A stretch of 64,000 bases of DNA from Paramesorhizobium deserti (GCF_001558695.1 NZ_LNTU01000001.1:372001-436000); one strand, 5' to 3'; shown: positions 17,541 through 28,905, counted from the stretch's first letter. Notes: generated by a model not told the origin, from the sequence alone. Made by a program: numbers and translations.

Positions 17541-17663
17541 TCGCCTCACCCCGGCGCTATCTGCGCCTTTTTCTTTTTTTAAATTTTGCAACCCACCCAG
17601 CGCAGAACCCCTGCGCGGCAGAAGGACCGCCGGTGCCCATAAGCCCCGGCGGTCCGTTCACGC

Positions 17664-18920
17664 TTACTTCGCGGCTTCGACGGCCGAAACCAGCTCCTCG
17701 ACGGCCTGGTCGGGGGTCAGTTCGCCGTTGAACTCGCGGGTGACGACGTCATAGATGGCGTTCTTCACCGCGGCCGGATTGGCATAGCCATGGGCCATCG
17801 AGCCCATCAGGCGGCCCGACTTGTTGGCGTCGGCCACGTCGGCGATCGCCTTCTTGCCGCAAGCGTCGAAATCCGTATCCGGAACGTCCGTGCGCGCCGG
17901 GGCCGAACCCTTGACGACATTGAAGGCCGACTGGAAGGTCGGGCTCTCGATGGCCGAGGCCATCTGCAGCTGCGCCGGCACCTTGTCCTCAGCCACCTTG
18001 AACATGGCGAACATGTCGGAGTTGAAGGTCACGGCACCCTGCGTTCCGGGGTAGCGCATGCAGACGAAGTCCTTGCCCGGCTCCTTGCCGGCCTTGATGA
18101 ACTCGCCCTTCGCCCAGTCGCCCATGAACTGCACGCCGGCCTTGCCCTCGATCACCATCGCCGAGGCAAGATTCCAGTCACGGCCGGAGAAATTGTCATC
18201 GACATAGGAACGCAGCTTGGTCATGCGCTCGAAGGCCTGCTTCATCGTGTCGGAGCCGAGTGTATCAGGGTCGAGATCGATGAAGGCCTTCTTGTAGAAA
18301 TCATCGCCGAAGGAAAGGACGACGGCGTCAAAGATCGTGGCATCCTGCCATGGCTGGCCGCCATGGGCGACAGGCGTGATGCCCTGCTCCTTGAACTTGT
18401 CGAGCAGCGCGATCAGCTCGTCCCAGTTCTGCGGCTCCTTGCCGCCGGCCTTGTCGAGCGCTTCCTTGTTGATCCACATCCAGTTGGTCGAATGGATGTT
18501 GACCGGGGCGGCGATCCAGTGGTCGTCATATTTGGCGAAATCCTGCAGCGCAGTGGGAATGACCTTCTCCCACCCTTCCTTGTTCGCCACCTCATCTAGA
18601 TTGCCGAGAGCGCCCTGCTCGGCCCAGTCGCGGATGTCGAAACCGAGCATCTGCACGGCGGTGGGCGGGTTGCCTGATGTGACGCGGGCGCGCAGCACGG
18701 TCATGGCCTCACTGCCGCCGCCGCCGGAAACCGGCATGTCGACCCAGCCGATGCCCTGCTTTTCCAGATCCTTCTTGAGAACGTCGAGCGCCGCAGCCTC
18801 GCCGCCCGAGGTCCACCAGTGGAGAACCTCGACGCTCTCCTTCTTATCCTGGGCTTGGCCGAGCGTGGCCGTTCCCGCCATCAAGGCCGCGACCGCAGCC
18901 GTTGTCCAAAATTTACGCAT
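17664..18920 (-). CDS. Sugar ABC transporter substrate-binding protein
   Basis: Protein of 418 residues with a signal peptide ([21 protein letters not shown], cleavage near AQA) and the solute-binding family 1 fold: [20 protein letters not shown] near the N-terminus, [21 protein letters not shown] and [13 protein letters not shown] later. The GGREAAALxVLK type is seen in glucose/mannose and sugar-alcohol binders. The ribosome site GGGAGG supports the start at 18920. It is the first gene of the importer operon. A sugar or polyol substrate is inferred. Confidence 0.92.
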   Translation of the reverse strand: MRKFWTTAAVAALMAGTATLGQAQDKKESVEVLHWWTSGGEAAALDVLKKDLEKQGIGWVDMPVSGGGGSEAMTVLRARVTSGNPPTAVQMLGFDIRDWAEQGALGNLDEVANKEGWEKVIPTALQDFAKYDDHWIAAPVNIHSTNWMWINKEALDKAGGKEPQNWDELIALLDKFKEQGITPVAHGGQPWQDATIFDAVVLSFGDDFYKKAFIDLDPDTLGSDTMKQAFERMTKLRSYVDDNFSGRDWNLASAMVIEGKAGVQFMGDWAKGEFIKAGKEPGKDFVCMRYPGTQGAVTFNSDMFAMFKVAEDKVPAQLQMASAIESPTFQSAFNVVKGSAPARTDVPDTDFDACGKKAIADVADANKSGRLMGSMAHGYANPAAVKNAIYDVVTREFNGELTPDQAVEELVSAVEAAK

Positions 18921-19147
18921 GACTTGCCTCCCTGTTACAAGATTCAAAAGCAGGGCCACCTCGACCCGGCTTTTTCTTCATTCCTGCGCCCGAAGCCCGC
19001 AGGAAGCTCCCGTTCTGGAACGCCGCACGTCCTCCGACGGGCGCTCCAAGTCTTCTGCCTCTGCATCAACCCTCCGAAAACCGATCTCGATTTTCGGGTG
19101 ATGCATATAGACACCGTTGTCGGCGCGCCATGCGTTCGGCTGCAATC

Positions 19148-20656
19148 CTATCTCGGCATCCACCAGGCCGTACGCGGCCCCATATGAATATTCAACGTCT
19201 TGGTCTCGGTGTAATCCTCCACCGCGTGACGGCCAAGCTCACGCCCGAGACCGGATTGCCTGTAACCGCCGAATGGCAGTTCGGACGCCCCGTCCATGAA
19301 CGTGTTCATCCAGACCGTCCCGGCTCTCACCCCGCGACCAACCTGCAGGCAGGTGTCCATATCCCTGCTCCACACGCCTGCCGATAGACCATAATCGATT
19401 GAATTGGCAATATCGATGGCATTCTCGATCGTGTCGAAAGTCAGCACCGAAAGCACCGGGCCGAACACCTCCTCGCGCGCGACCGCCATGTCGGATTTCA
19501 CCTTCGAAAGGATCGTTGGGGCCATGAACTGGCCGCTCCCAAGGTCAAGCGGCGCGCCGCCATGGGCAATGTCCGCGCCGTCGCCGGCAGCGCCGCGCAC
19601 ATAATGATCGATCTTCGCCAAATGCTCGGGGGTGATGATCGCGCCGACCTGGGTTTTGGGGTCGAGCGGGTCGCCCACCCTCACCTTTTTCGACAATTCG
19701 GCGATGCGCGAGACGACGTCTTGGGCTACTGATTTGTGAACAATCAAACGGCTTCCGGCATTGCAGCACTCGCCGGCATTGAAATAGGCGCCGAACACCG
19801 CCGCATCGATAAATTCGTCCAGATTGGCGTCAGGAAAGACGATTTGCGGGTTTTTTCCGCCCAATTCGAGCGAAACCTTCTTCAGCGTCTGCGCCGCATT
19901 GGCCATGGTGAGCTTGCCGACTGTCGTCGATCCGGTGAACGATACCATGTCGACATCGGGATGCGTCGTCATCGGCGCGCCGACATCCGGCCCTGTGCCG
20001 ACGACGATGTTGATAACGCCTGACGGCACCCCTGCTTCCATGAGAATTTCACCCAGGACGAGGGTCGAGCCGGAGGTGAGCTCGGAGGGCTTGACCACCG
20101 CCGTGCAGCCGGCGGCAAGAGCGAAGGGGAGCTTCTGGCTGACGATCAGGAAGGGAAAATTCCACGGGGTGATAATGGAAATGACACCGATAGCCTCCCG
20201 GAGCACCACACCGAGCGTTCCTTCGCCTAAAGTATTATAGCTCTCGCCATGCAGGTCGCGACCAAGGGCCGCAGCATATCGCCAGATATCCACAGCCCCG
20301 GCCAGTTCGGCACGGGCCTGCGAAATCGGCTTTCCCGACTCGATGCAGTCGAGAAATGCCAGTTCCTCCGCCCTCGAAGCGATCAGATCGGCCGCCTTCA
20401 GCAGGATATTGGACCGCTCCGCCCCCTTCATGCGCGGCCATGGCCCCTTGTCGAAGGCATGGCGGGCGGCGCGAATCGCCTGCTCGGCATCTGCCTTCGT
20501 TGCCGCCTGATAACGACTGACAACGGTGCCATGAGCCGGGCTTTTGCGCTCGATGATTCGTCCCTCGGCGCCATTCGTCCAGCGCCCGTCGATCAGCATC
20601 TGGAACTCGCGCGGCTTGAAACTCTCAAGCGCCTGCGGGCGTACCAAGACCGTCAT
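19148..20656 (-). CDS. NAD(P)-dependent aldehyde dehydrogenase
   Basis: Protein of 502 residues of the classical ALDH superfamily: PWNFP (proton relay Asn), SFTGSTTVGK (cofactor), catalytic Glu264 in LELGGKNPQ, and the nucleophile Cys298 in FNAGECCNAGSR. The start codon at 20656 overlaps the enoyl-CoA hydratase stop as TAATG, a coupling arrangement; an ATG two codons upstream is too close to the AGGGAGA ribosome site. It is the last gene of the LacI-led operon. An aldehyde produced in the pathway is oxidised to an acid, which the CoA transferase may activate. Confidence 0.9.
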   Translation of the reverse strand: MTVLVRPQALESFKPREFQMLIDGRWTNGAEGRIIERKSPAHGTVVSRYQAATKADAEQAIRAARHAFDKGPWPRMKGAERSNILLKAADLIASRAEELAFLDCIESGKPISQARAELAGAVDIWRYAAALGRDLHGESYNTLGEGTLGVVLREAIGVISIITPWNFPFLIVSQKLPFALAAGCTAVVKPSELTSGSTLVLGEILMEAGVPSGVINIVVGTGPDVGAPMTTHPDVDMVSFTGSTTVGKLTMANAAQTLKKVSLELGGKNPQIVFPDANLDEFIDAAVFGAYFNAGECCNAGSRLIVHKSVAQDVVSRIAELSKKVRVGDPLDPKTQVGAIITPEHLAKIDHYVRGAAGDGADIAHGGAPLDLGSGQFMAPTILSKVKSDMAVAREEVFGPVLSVLTFDTIENAIDIANSIDYGLSAGVWSRDMDTCLQVGRGVRAGTVWMNTFMDGASELPFGGYRQSGLGRELGRHAVEDYTETKTLNIHMGPRTAWWMPR

Positions 20657-21435
20657 TACCATTCTCCCTTGAACTGCGGCTCGCGTTTTCCGGCGAAGGC
20701 GGCAACGCCTTCCCTGAGATCGCCTGTCTTGGCCGCCAGAATGGAACCCAGCGCCTCGACGGCGGTGCCGTTATCCTCATGATTGGCCGATGCGATCATC
20801 ATCTTGGCGATTTCCAGAGCAGCGGGACCGCGCTTTGCGACACGCGACGCATAATCACGCGCAGCAACGAGGGCGACGCCCTGCTCGACCACATGATCGA
20901 CCAGGCCCAGGGCCAGCGCCTCCTCGCCCGAAAACATCTCACCGCCCAGAACCATGCGGCGCACGATCTGCGCGCCGAACCGCCTGACCAGGCGCTGCGT
21001 GCCGGACCATCCCGGCACCATGCCGAGGCTCGTCTCCGGCAGGCCGATTTTGATCCCTCTTTCGGCGAGCCGGATATCGGCGGCGGCGGCCAGCTCCAGC
21101 CCGCCGCCCAGCGTATGACCGTTGAGAGCGGCGATCACCGGTATGCGCAGCGTGGCGAGCCGCTCGAAGACGCGATGGCCGAAGCGCACCCATTCGTGGC
21201 CGAATTCGTTCGGCGCCATAGCCCCCCAGGCTTTGATATCGCCACCGGCGGAGAAGGCCTTGCCCTCCCCTGTCAGAATGGCGACGCGGATCTCCCGATT
21301 GGCCTCGACCTCGTCGCAGGCCGCCGACAGCGCCTTCAACATATCGATATCGAAGGCGTTGAGCTTGTCCGGCCGCGCAACGGTGATGGTCGCGACATGG
21401 CCGTCAAAATCGAGCCTGATGCGATCGTCAGACAT
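20656..21435 (-). CDS. Enoyl-CoA hydratase/isomerase family protein
   Basis: Crotonase-fold protein of 259 residues. It shows the oxyanion-hole segments FSAGGDIKAWG and ALNGHTLGGGLELAAAADIRLA, and GLPETSLGMVPGWSGTQRLVR, typical of enoyl-CoA hydratases; the glutamate in PETSLG is the expected general acid/base. It overlaps the CoA transferase by eight bases and is coupled to the aldehyde dehydrogenase. Likely acts on the CoA thioester made by the upstream transferase. Confidence 0.88.
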   Translation of the reverse strand: MSDDRIRLDFDGHVATITVARPDKLNAFDIDMLKALSAACDEVEANREIRVAILTGEGKAFSAGGDIKAWGAMAPNEFGHEWVRFGHRVFERLATLRIPVIAALNGHTLGGGLELAAAADIRLAERGIKIGLPETSLGMVPGWSGTQRLVRRFGAQIVRRMVLGGEMFSGEEALALGLVDHVVEQGVALVAARDYASRVAKRGPAALEIAKMMIASANHEDNGTAVEALGSILAAKTGDLREGVAAFAGKREPQFKGEW

Positions 21436-23041
21436 GCGCCGCTCCCTCCAGCTTGCGGGCCGGCTTTTGCGGCAGCCTGAGCCCGATGGGCGCTTCCTGG
21501 AACAGCGCCGCATCCATCACCTTCAATTTGTCGGAGACGATGAGCGGGAATTCCGACTGATCGAGAATATGCATTTGCAGATCGACGCCCGGCGCGATCT
21601 CCGTCAGCACGAGACCCTCCGGCGTCAATTTCATCACGCAACGCTCGGTGACATAGGTGATGTCCTGCCCCTGCTTGATCGCCCTGCGACCGGAAAAAGT
21701 GACATGCTCGACCGCGTTGACCAGCTTCTTGAGTTTGCCTTCCTTCTCGATCACCAGCCGACCATCGGAGACGGCGAGCCTGGCGCCGGCATTGAACATG
21801 CCGGAGAAGATGATCTTCCGCGCCCGCGCGGTGATATCGACGAAGCCGCCCGCTCCCGCCGTTACATGCGGACGAAAGGAGAGCTTCGAGACATTGACCG
21901 AGCCGGTGCGGTCGATCTCGAGAAAGGAGAGGAGCGAGGCATCGAAGCCCGCCCCCTGGAAATAAGTGAACTGGTGCGGCGACGGCACGAAGGCCTCGGC
22001 GTTGGACGCGCAGCCGAAGGCGAAATCGAGGAGCGGAACACCGCCGACCGGCCCCTGCTCGATCACCCATGTCACCGCACCATGCAGCCCCTCCTCAAGC
22101 AGGATGCGCGGCACATTGGCCGAGATGCCGAAGCCGAGATTGACGGCGCTGCCGGCCTGCAATTCCCGCGCGACCCGGCGGGCAATGATCTTCTGGATAT
22201 TGAATTCGGGCAGGCGGAAGCTTTCGAGCGGGCGGAAGATCTCGCCCGAGATCGCGGGGTCATAGACGGTCTGGGTCGTCTGCTTCTGATCGGGATCGAC
22301 AACGATATAATCGACAAGAACGCCGGGGATGCGCACGTCGTGCGGCTTCAGCGTTCCTGATTTGGCGATGCGCTTGACCTGCGCGATGACGATGCCGCCA
22401 TTGTTGCGTGCTGCCAACGCCTGGTCGAAACCACCGAGATAGGCGCCCTCGTGTTCATAGGTGAGATTGCCACGCTCGTCGGCCGTGGTGGCGCGGATGA
22501 TCGCCACATCCGGCACGATCGCCCTGAAATAAAGCCACTCCTCGCCTTCGAACGCGACCTTCTTCACCAGAGGCGATGCCGCGGCGGAGGCGTTCATGGC
22601 GCAGCCCTGGTGCGCCGGGTCGACGAAGGTGTCGAGCCCGACCTTGGTCAGCACGCCCGGGCGCTTCGCCGCCGCCTCGCGGTGCATGTCGAAGAGGATG
22701 CCGGATGGGATGTTATAGGCCGCCACCTCGTCATTGCCGATCATCTGCCAGATCAGCGGTGGTTCGGCGCTCGAAGGACCTGAGGGATAGGAGCCGCCGA
22801 TGATGGTTTTCAGCAGGCCCTTCCTGGCGATATGGTCGATGCCCTTGATACCGCTCATGTCGCCGGCGGCGATCGGGTGCAGCGTGGTCAGGTCGCGCGG
22901 ATGGCCTGTCGTCTCGAAACGCTCGCCGATCGTCTTCAGCATCAGATCAGGACAGCCGAGACCACTCGATGACGAGACCGACACGATCGCCCCGTCCGGG
23001 ATCAGGTTTGCGGCCTCAGCCGGCGTGATATGCTTGCTCAT
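21428..23041 (-). CDS. Acyl-CoA:acetate/3-ketoacid CoA-transferase (YdiF type)
   Basis: Fused alpha-beta CoA transferase of 537 residues, the length of family I enzymes such as YdiF or propionate CoA-transferase. The N-terminal half contains IIGGSYPSGPS and the C-terminal half TWVIEQGPVGGVP with the expected active-site glutamate. It moves CoA from acetyl-, succinyl- or propionyl-CoA to an organic acid. Its start lies 13 bases after the Gfo/Idh/MocA stop and it overlaps the hydratase, so it is part of the LacI operon. The ribosome site is weak, suggesting coupling. Confidence 0.87.
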   Translation of the reverse strand: MSKHITPAEAANLIPDGAIVSVSSSSGLGCPDLMLKTIGERFETTGHPRDLTTLHPIAAGDMSGIKGIDHIARKGLLKTIIGGSYPSGPSSAEPPLIWQMIGNDEVAAYNIPSGILFDMHREAAAKRPGVLTKVGLDTFVDPAHQGCAMNASAAASPLVKKVAFEGEEWLYFRAIVPDVAIIRATTADERGNLTYEHEGAYLGGFDQALAARNNGGIVIAQVKRIAKSGTLKPHDVRIPGVLVDYIVVDPDQKQTTQTVYDPAISGEIFRPLESFRLPEFNIQKIIARRVARELQAGSAVNLGFGISANVPRILLEEGLHGAVTWVIEQGPVGGVPLLDFAFGCASNAEAFVPSPHQFTYFQGAGFDASLLSFLEIDRTGSVNVSKLSFRPHVTAGAGGFVDITARARKIIFSGMFNAGARLAVSDGRLVIEKEGKLKKLVNAVEHVTFSGRRAIKQGQDITYVTERCVMKLTPEGLVLTEIAPGVDLQMHILDQSEFPLIVSDKLKVMDAALFQEAPIGLRLPQKPARKLEGAAHV

Positions 23042-23054
23042 TACCGATTTGCTT

Positions 23055-25096
<2,042 letters not shown>

Positions 25097-25134
25097 TTGG
25101 GCTCCTCCCTGCCTGCCATTCCGGCATTTGCATC

Positions 25135-25164
25135 TAGTTAATTGGAACGTTCCAAATTTGTCAA
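25135..25164 (-). promoter_or_regulatory. lacI-operon promoter with embedded operator
   Basis: On the minus strand, -35 TTGACA (25159-25164), an 18-base spacer that contains the perfect palindrome TTGGAACGTTCCAA (25142-25155), and -10 TAACTA (25135-25140). Binding would block RNA polymerase and make the regulator autorepressing. Confidence 0.75.
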
Positions 25165-25310
25165 GCGAGATTGGACGATGTAACCGGACAGGTATATTCC
25201 GGCTCTATTTCTCTGAGGATATGAGCTTTTTCTGTGAATTTTTGCCATATTTTCCGAATTCATGTAGAAATTATTGAGAATCTTCTGAATTTCAAAGTCT
25301 CCGCCGCATC

Positions 25311-25339
25311 TTGAAATTTGGAACGATCCAAACTATCGC
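25311..25339 (+). promoter_or_regulatory. DUF993 promoter with embedded LacI operator
   Basis: -35 TTGAAA (25311-25316), a 17-base spacer holding the near-palindrome TTTGGAACGATCCAAA (25317-25332) and -10 TATCGC (25334-25339). It shares TTGGAAC-centre-TCCAA with the operator in the divergent lacI promoter. Confidence 0.7.
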
Positions 25340-25382
25340 TACTGGCAAGAGGGCGTCTCAAGGCGGCCCGGGAGGAGGATTC

Positions 25383-26546
25383 ATGACGTTAAGCCTGAAA
25401 CTGCCGCGCGCCGATGGAACTCGCGAGGAATACCGGCTCGTCGGCACGCCGATCGCCCGACCCGCGACACGCCCGACATTCAACCGCATCGCCTATGCGG
25501 CTGCGCATGTCGTTTCCGATCCTTTGCGCGATACGACGCCCTGGAGCAATCCGGCGATCGACTGGGATGCGACGATGGCCTTCCGGCATCATCTCTGGGG
25601 CCTCGGCTTCAAAATCGCCGAGGCGATGGATACGGCGCAGCGCGGCATGGGGTTGGACTGGACCGGGGCGCAGGAATTGATCCGCCGCTCGCTCGCCGAG
25701 GCGCGCACGGTCGATGGCGCCAATCTCGCCTGCGGCGCCGGGACGGACCAGCTCGATCCCGCCGACGCCCGGTCGCTCGACGACGTGATCAGAGCTTATG
25801 AGGAGCAGATCGGCTTCACCGAAAAGCATGGCGGGCGGGCGATCATGATGGCCAGCCGGGCCCTGGCGCGGGTGGCGAAATCGCCCGATGATTACCGCAA
25901 GGTCTATGGTCATATCCTCGACCAGACGCGGGAGAAGGTGGTCCTGCACTGGCTGGGCGAGATGTTCGACCCGCAGCTCGCCGGCTATTGGGGCGGCGGC
26001 CGCTTCCAGGACGTGCTCGAAACCGTACTCGATATCATCGGCGACAACCGTGACAAGGTCGAGGGCATCAAGATCTCACTGCTCGACAGCGCCAAGGAAG
26101 TGGCGCTGCGCGACCGCCTGCCGGAGGGAGTGCTCTGCTTCACGGGCGATGATTTCAACTATGCCGAACTGATCGAGGGCGACGGGCGGAAACACAGCCA
26201 CGCGCTGCTCGGCATCTTCGATGCCGTGGCCCCCTCCGCCTCCAGGGCGCTTGCGGCGCTCGCCACCGGTGATGCGACCACCTTCCGCGGCGTCATCGAG
26301 CCGACCGTGCCGCTGTCGCGCAAGATCTTCGAGGCGCCGACGCAATATTACAAGGCCGGAGTGGTCTTCCTCGCCTGGCTCAACGGACACCAGCGCCATT
26401 TCACCATGCCCGGCGGCATGCAATCGGCGCGCGGCCTGCTCCACTATGCCGATATCTTCCGCCTCGCCGACCGGGCCAACGTGCTCGACCGGCCGGACGT
26501 CGCCGTCAGCCGGATGAGGAATTTTCTGGCGGTGCTGGGGGAGTAG
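25383..26546 (+). CDS. DUF993 family protein
   Basis: Protein of 387 residues that I recognise as the DUF993 family, thought to have an aldolase-like TIM-barrel fold related to dihydrodipicolinate synthases. The central stretch IKISLLDSAKEVALRDRLP contains a lysine in the position expected for a Schiff base; this is inferred. GDDFNYAELIEGDG and GVVFLAWLNGHQRHFTMPGG are notable conserved-looking blocks. The start at 25383 follows GGAGGAGG. It is under a LacI operator shared with the divergent Gfo/Idh/MocA, CoA transferase, hydratase and aldehyde dehydrogenase genes, so it probably catalyses a step of that pathway, for example cleavage of a keto sugar. Confidence 0.8.
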   Translation: MTLSLKLPRADGTREEYRLVGTPIARPATRPTFNRIAYAAAHVVSDPLRDTTPWSNPAIDWDATMAFRHHLWGLGFKIAEAMDTAQRGMGLDWTGAQELIRRSLAEARTVDGANLACGAGTDQLDPADARSLDDVIRAYEEQIGFTEKHGGRAIMMASRALARVAKSPDDYRKVYGHILDQTREKVVLHWLGEMFDPQLAGYWGGGRFQDVLETVLDIIGDNRDKVEGIKISLLDSAKEVALRDRLPEGVLCFTGDDFNYAELIEGDGRKHSHALLGIFDAVAPSASRALAALATGDATTFRGVIEPTVPLSRKIFEAPTQYYKAGVVFLAWLNGHQRHFTMPGGMQSARGLLHYADIFRLADRANVLDRPDVAVSRMRNFLAVLGE

Positions 26547-26914
26547 CGGCAGTGTCGTCTGCCTGAATATAGGCAGGAGGAGATTGCCCCTTTTATAGAA
26601 ACATTAGCGGGACAGTACCCCCCTCTGGCCTGCCTGATATCTCCCCCACAAGGGGGAGATTAGCTGTCATCGATCACACCGTATATTCTGCAGCGCAGGT
26701 GATTAGCGAAAGCGGAACTCATAGCCTAATCTCCCCCCTTGTGGGGGAGATGGCCGGCAGGCCAAAGGGGGTGTTTCGCGTTGCCTTTACAAGTTCCGTT
26801 GCTGTGACTGTGATCGAGCGCTCCACAACTACACAAAAGTCACTTGCAATGTACGAATGTTCAAATATCCTCTGAAGCCATAAAGCTCACAAAGAGCTCA
26901 TATGGGAGGAAAAA
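26547..26914. repeat. Gene-free stretch holding an inverted repeat pair
   Basis: No gene seen. Between 26605 and 26773 lie two outward copies of a REP-like unit: CTCCCCCACAAGGGGGAG on the left and CTCCCCCCTTGTGGGGGAG on the right, each flanked by a GGCCTGCC-type segment and CCCCC/GGGGG ends. The left end carries GCGGGACAG, which recurs at other repeats in the window. The remaining ~140 bases before the PTS gene contain its leader and ribosome site (GGGAGG); no convincing promoter hexamers were found. Confidence 0.75.
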
Positions 26915-28324
26915 ATGGATGCATTGCTTGCCGGCCTGAAAGGGGCCGTCGATACGCTTGGCGCGACGGTTCTGTTGCCGATCGTCATCTTCATCATCGC
27001 ATTGGTGCTGGGCGCCAAGGCGGGACGCGCCTTCCGCGCCGCCGTCACCATCGGCGTTGCCTTCATCGCCATCAATCTCGTTCTCGGGCTCATGCTCAAC
27101 AGCATATCCGACGTTGCGCAGGCGATCGTGAGGAACACCGGTATCCAGCGCGACATCGTCGATGTCGGCTGGCCCTCGGCGGCAGCGATCGCCTTCGGCT
27201 CTTCGGTCGGTCTCTGGGTCATTCCCGTCGGCATCGCCGTCAATATCCTGCTGCTCGTGACGCGGCTCACCCGCACGCTCAATGTGGATGTCTGGAACTT
27301 CTGGCACTTCGCCTTCATCGGCTCGCTGACGGTCGCCGCCACCAATAATCTCGCCTATGGCATCATCGCGGCGGCGCTGATGGCCGCGCTGGCGCTGCTC
27401 TTCGCCGACTGGTCGGCCAAGGCCGTGCAGAAATTCTATGGCGTTCCCGGCGTCTCGGTGCCGCATCTCGCCTCGGCGCAGATCCTGCCGATCGCGATCG
27501 TGCTCAACTGGATCATCGACCGGATTCCGGGGATCAACAAGATCGACATCAGCACCGAGACGATCCAGAAGCGGTTCGGCGTGCTGGGCGAGCCAGTCAT
27601 TCTCGGCCTCGTCATCGGCCTCGTGCTCGGCGCCATCGCTTATTATAATCTCGGCGATTTCGGCACGGCGCTGAGCAAGATCCTGCAGACCGGCATGACC
27701 CTGGCGGCGGTGATGCTGCTCCTGCCGCGCATGGTGAAAATCCTGATGGAGGGGCTCTTGCCGGTCTCGGAAGCCGCGCAGGAATTCGTCCGCAAGCGCG
27801 CCGGCGACCGGGAGCTCACCGTCGGGCTCGATTCCGCGATCCTGATCGGCCATCCGGCGGCGATCTCCTCGTCGCTGATCCTGGTGCCGATCGCCATCAT
27901 CCTGTCAATCATCCTGCCAGGCAACCGCGTGATCCTCTTCGCCGACCTCGCGGTCATCCCCTTCATCGTGGCGATGACAGCGCCGCTCCTCAACGGCAAT
28001 GTCTTCCGCATGGTGATCGTCGGCACGGTAACGCTGATCCTCGGCTTCTATGTCGCCAATGCGCTTGCGCCGCTCTTCACCAGCGCGGCGGTCGCCTCGG
28101 GCTTCGCGATGCCGGAGAACGCGGTGCAGATCACCAGCGTGGTCGACGGCTTCCTCTGGATCTCCTATGTCGTGGTCAAGGCGGTCGAAAGCCTGGGGAT
28201 CGCCGGGCTGGCGCTGCTTCTCGTCATCATCGGCGCGGCCTTCTGGGCCTTCCGCCGCAACACGGCCGCCTGGGAGCGCGCGGCAGGTGCCGAGGACGAA
28301 GCGGAAGCGGTTCGGGCGAACTGA
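26915..28324 (+). CDS. PTS galactitol-type transporter, EIIC subunit
   Basis: Inner-membrane protein of 469 residues with about eleven hydrophobic segments, of the GatC (EIIC-Gat) family. GHPAAISSSLILVPIAIILSIILPGN and the following segments resemble the family core that binds and moves the sugar alcohol. EIIA- and EIIB-like genes follow on the same strand, so the permease is complete (order C-A-B). The start at 26915 follows GGGAGG. Galactitol is the family reference substrate; the actual one may differ. No enzyme I or HPr gene is in the window. Confidence 0.88.
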   Translation: MDALLAGLKGAVDTLGATVLLPIVIFIIALVLGAKAGRAFRAAVTIGVAFIAINLVLGLMLNSISDVAQAIVRNTGIQRDIVDVGWPSAAAIAFGSSVGLWVIPVGIAVNILLLVTRLTRTLNVDVWNFWHFAFIGSLTVAATNNLAYGIIAAALMAALALLFADWSAKAVQKFYGVPGVSVPHLASAQILPIAIVLNWIIDRIPGINKIDISTETIQKRFGVLGEPVILGLVIGLVLGAIAYYNLGDFGTALSKILQTGMTLAAVMLLLPRMVKILMEGLLPVSEAAQEFVRKRAGDRELTVGLDSAILIGHPAAISSSLILVPIAIILSIILPGNRVILFADLAVIPFIVAMTAPLLNGNVFRMVIVGTVTLILGFYVANALAPLFTSAAVASGFAMPENAVQITSVVDGFLWISYVVVKAVESLGIAGLALLLVIIGAAFWAFRRNTAAWERAAGAEDEAEAVRAN

Positions 28325-28342
28325 CCTTTCGCGTGATTGCAA

Positions 28343-28376
28343 ATCGGTCCCGGGCCGGCAACGACCCGGGACCGAT
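28343..28376 (+). other. Intercistronic hairpin between EIIC and EIIA genes
   Basis: A perfect 12-base stem, ATCGGTCCCGGG (28343-28354) with CCCGGGACCGAT (28365-28376), and a 10-base loop. No T-run follows, so it is not a classical terminator. It sits between two PTS genes and just before the EIIA ribosome site; an effect on mRNA processing or on the subunit ratio is inferred. Confidence 0.7.
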
Positions 28377-28398
28377 CTCCCCAGAAGAGGCTATCGAT

Positions 28399-28860
28399 TT
28401 GGCAAATCCCGTACTCACCTATCTCGATCCCGCGGCGGTGCTTCTCGACCTCGAGGCGAAAAGCAACGGCGATGTCATCCGCGCGCTCGGCGAGCGGCTA
28501 AGGCAGCTCGGCTGCGTCAGGGAAAGCTATGTCGGCGCGGTGCTTGCCCGCGAGGCAACGCTTCCGACGGGCCTGCCGCTCGGCGGCGACAATAATATCG
28601 CCGTCCCGCATACGGACCCCGAGCATGTTATCCGGCCTGCTCTGGCGCTCGGGGTGTTGAAGGCGCCGGTCACCTTCTCCAACATGGAGAACCCCGATGA
28701 GAAGCTGCCCGTGCGCGTGGTGATCCTGATGGCGCTCAACGACAAGGACCGGCAGATCGAGATGCTGCAGAAGATCGCCGAAACGACCCAGAGTCCCGAG
28801 GCGCTCGCCGCATTGCGCCGCGCGAAGACATTCGAGGATGTCTGCGCTGCATTTGCTTAG
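28399..28860 (+). CDS. PTS EIIA subunit (fructose/galactitol type)
   Basis: Protein of 153 residues of the EIIA mannitol/fructose superfamily (GatA/FrvA-like). The phosphorylation-site histidine is in the segment NNIAVPHTDPEHV, and VRVVILMALNDKDRQIEMLQKI matches the family. The start is most likely TTG at 28399 with AGAGG eight bases upstream, giving the usual ~150-residue length; a GTG at 28333 would place the hairpin inside the coding region and has no ribosome site. It receives phosphate from HPr and passes it to EIIB. Confidence 0.85.
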   Translation: MANPVLTYLDPAAVLLDLEAKSNGDVIRALGERLRQLGCVRESYVGAVLAREATLPTGLPLGGDNNIAVPHTDPEHVIRPALALGVLKAPVTFSNMENPDEKLPVRVVILMALNDKDRQIEMLQKIAETTQSPEALAALRRAKTFEDVCAAFA

Positions 28861-28862
28861 CC

Positions 28863-28905
28863 GCATGATCTTGTCCGAAAAGTCTGCAACTTTTCGGGAT
28901 CATGC
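28863..28905 (+). repeat. Interrupted hairpin between EIIA and EIIB genes
   Basis: GCATGATC (28863-28870) pairs with GATCATGC (28898-28905) and CCGAAAAGT (28875-28883) with ACTTTTCGG (28889-28897), leaving a TTGT bulge and a five-base loop. The pattern GCATGATC...CCGAAAA...TTTTCGG...GATCATGC is, from memory, a frequent rhizobial intergenic element. It separates the last two genes of the PTS operon. Confidence 0.8.

Noticed and set aside
19011-19022. CGTTCTGGAACG as a LacI operator upstream of the importer binding protein
   Set aside because: Half-sites are in the opposite order to TTGGAACGTTCCAA and the centre does not match; no support for co-regulation.
28333-28398. Upstream GTG start for the EIIA gene
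   Set aside because: No ribosome site, and the 12-base hairpin would lie inside the coding region; the TTG at 28399 with AGAGG gives the family length.
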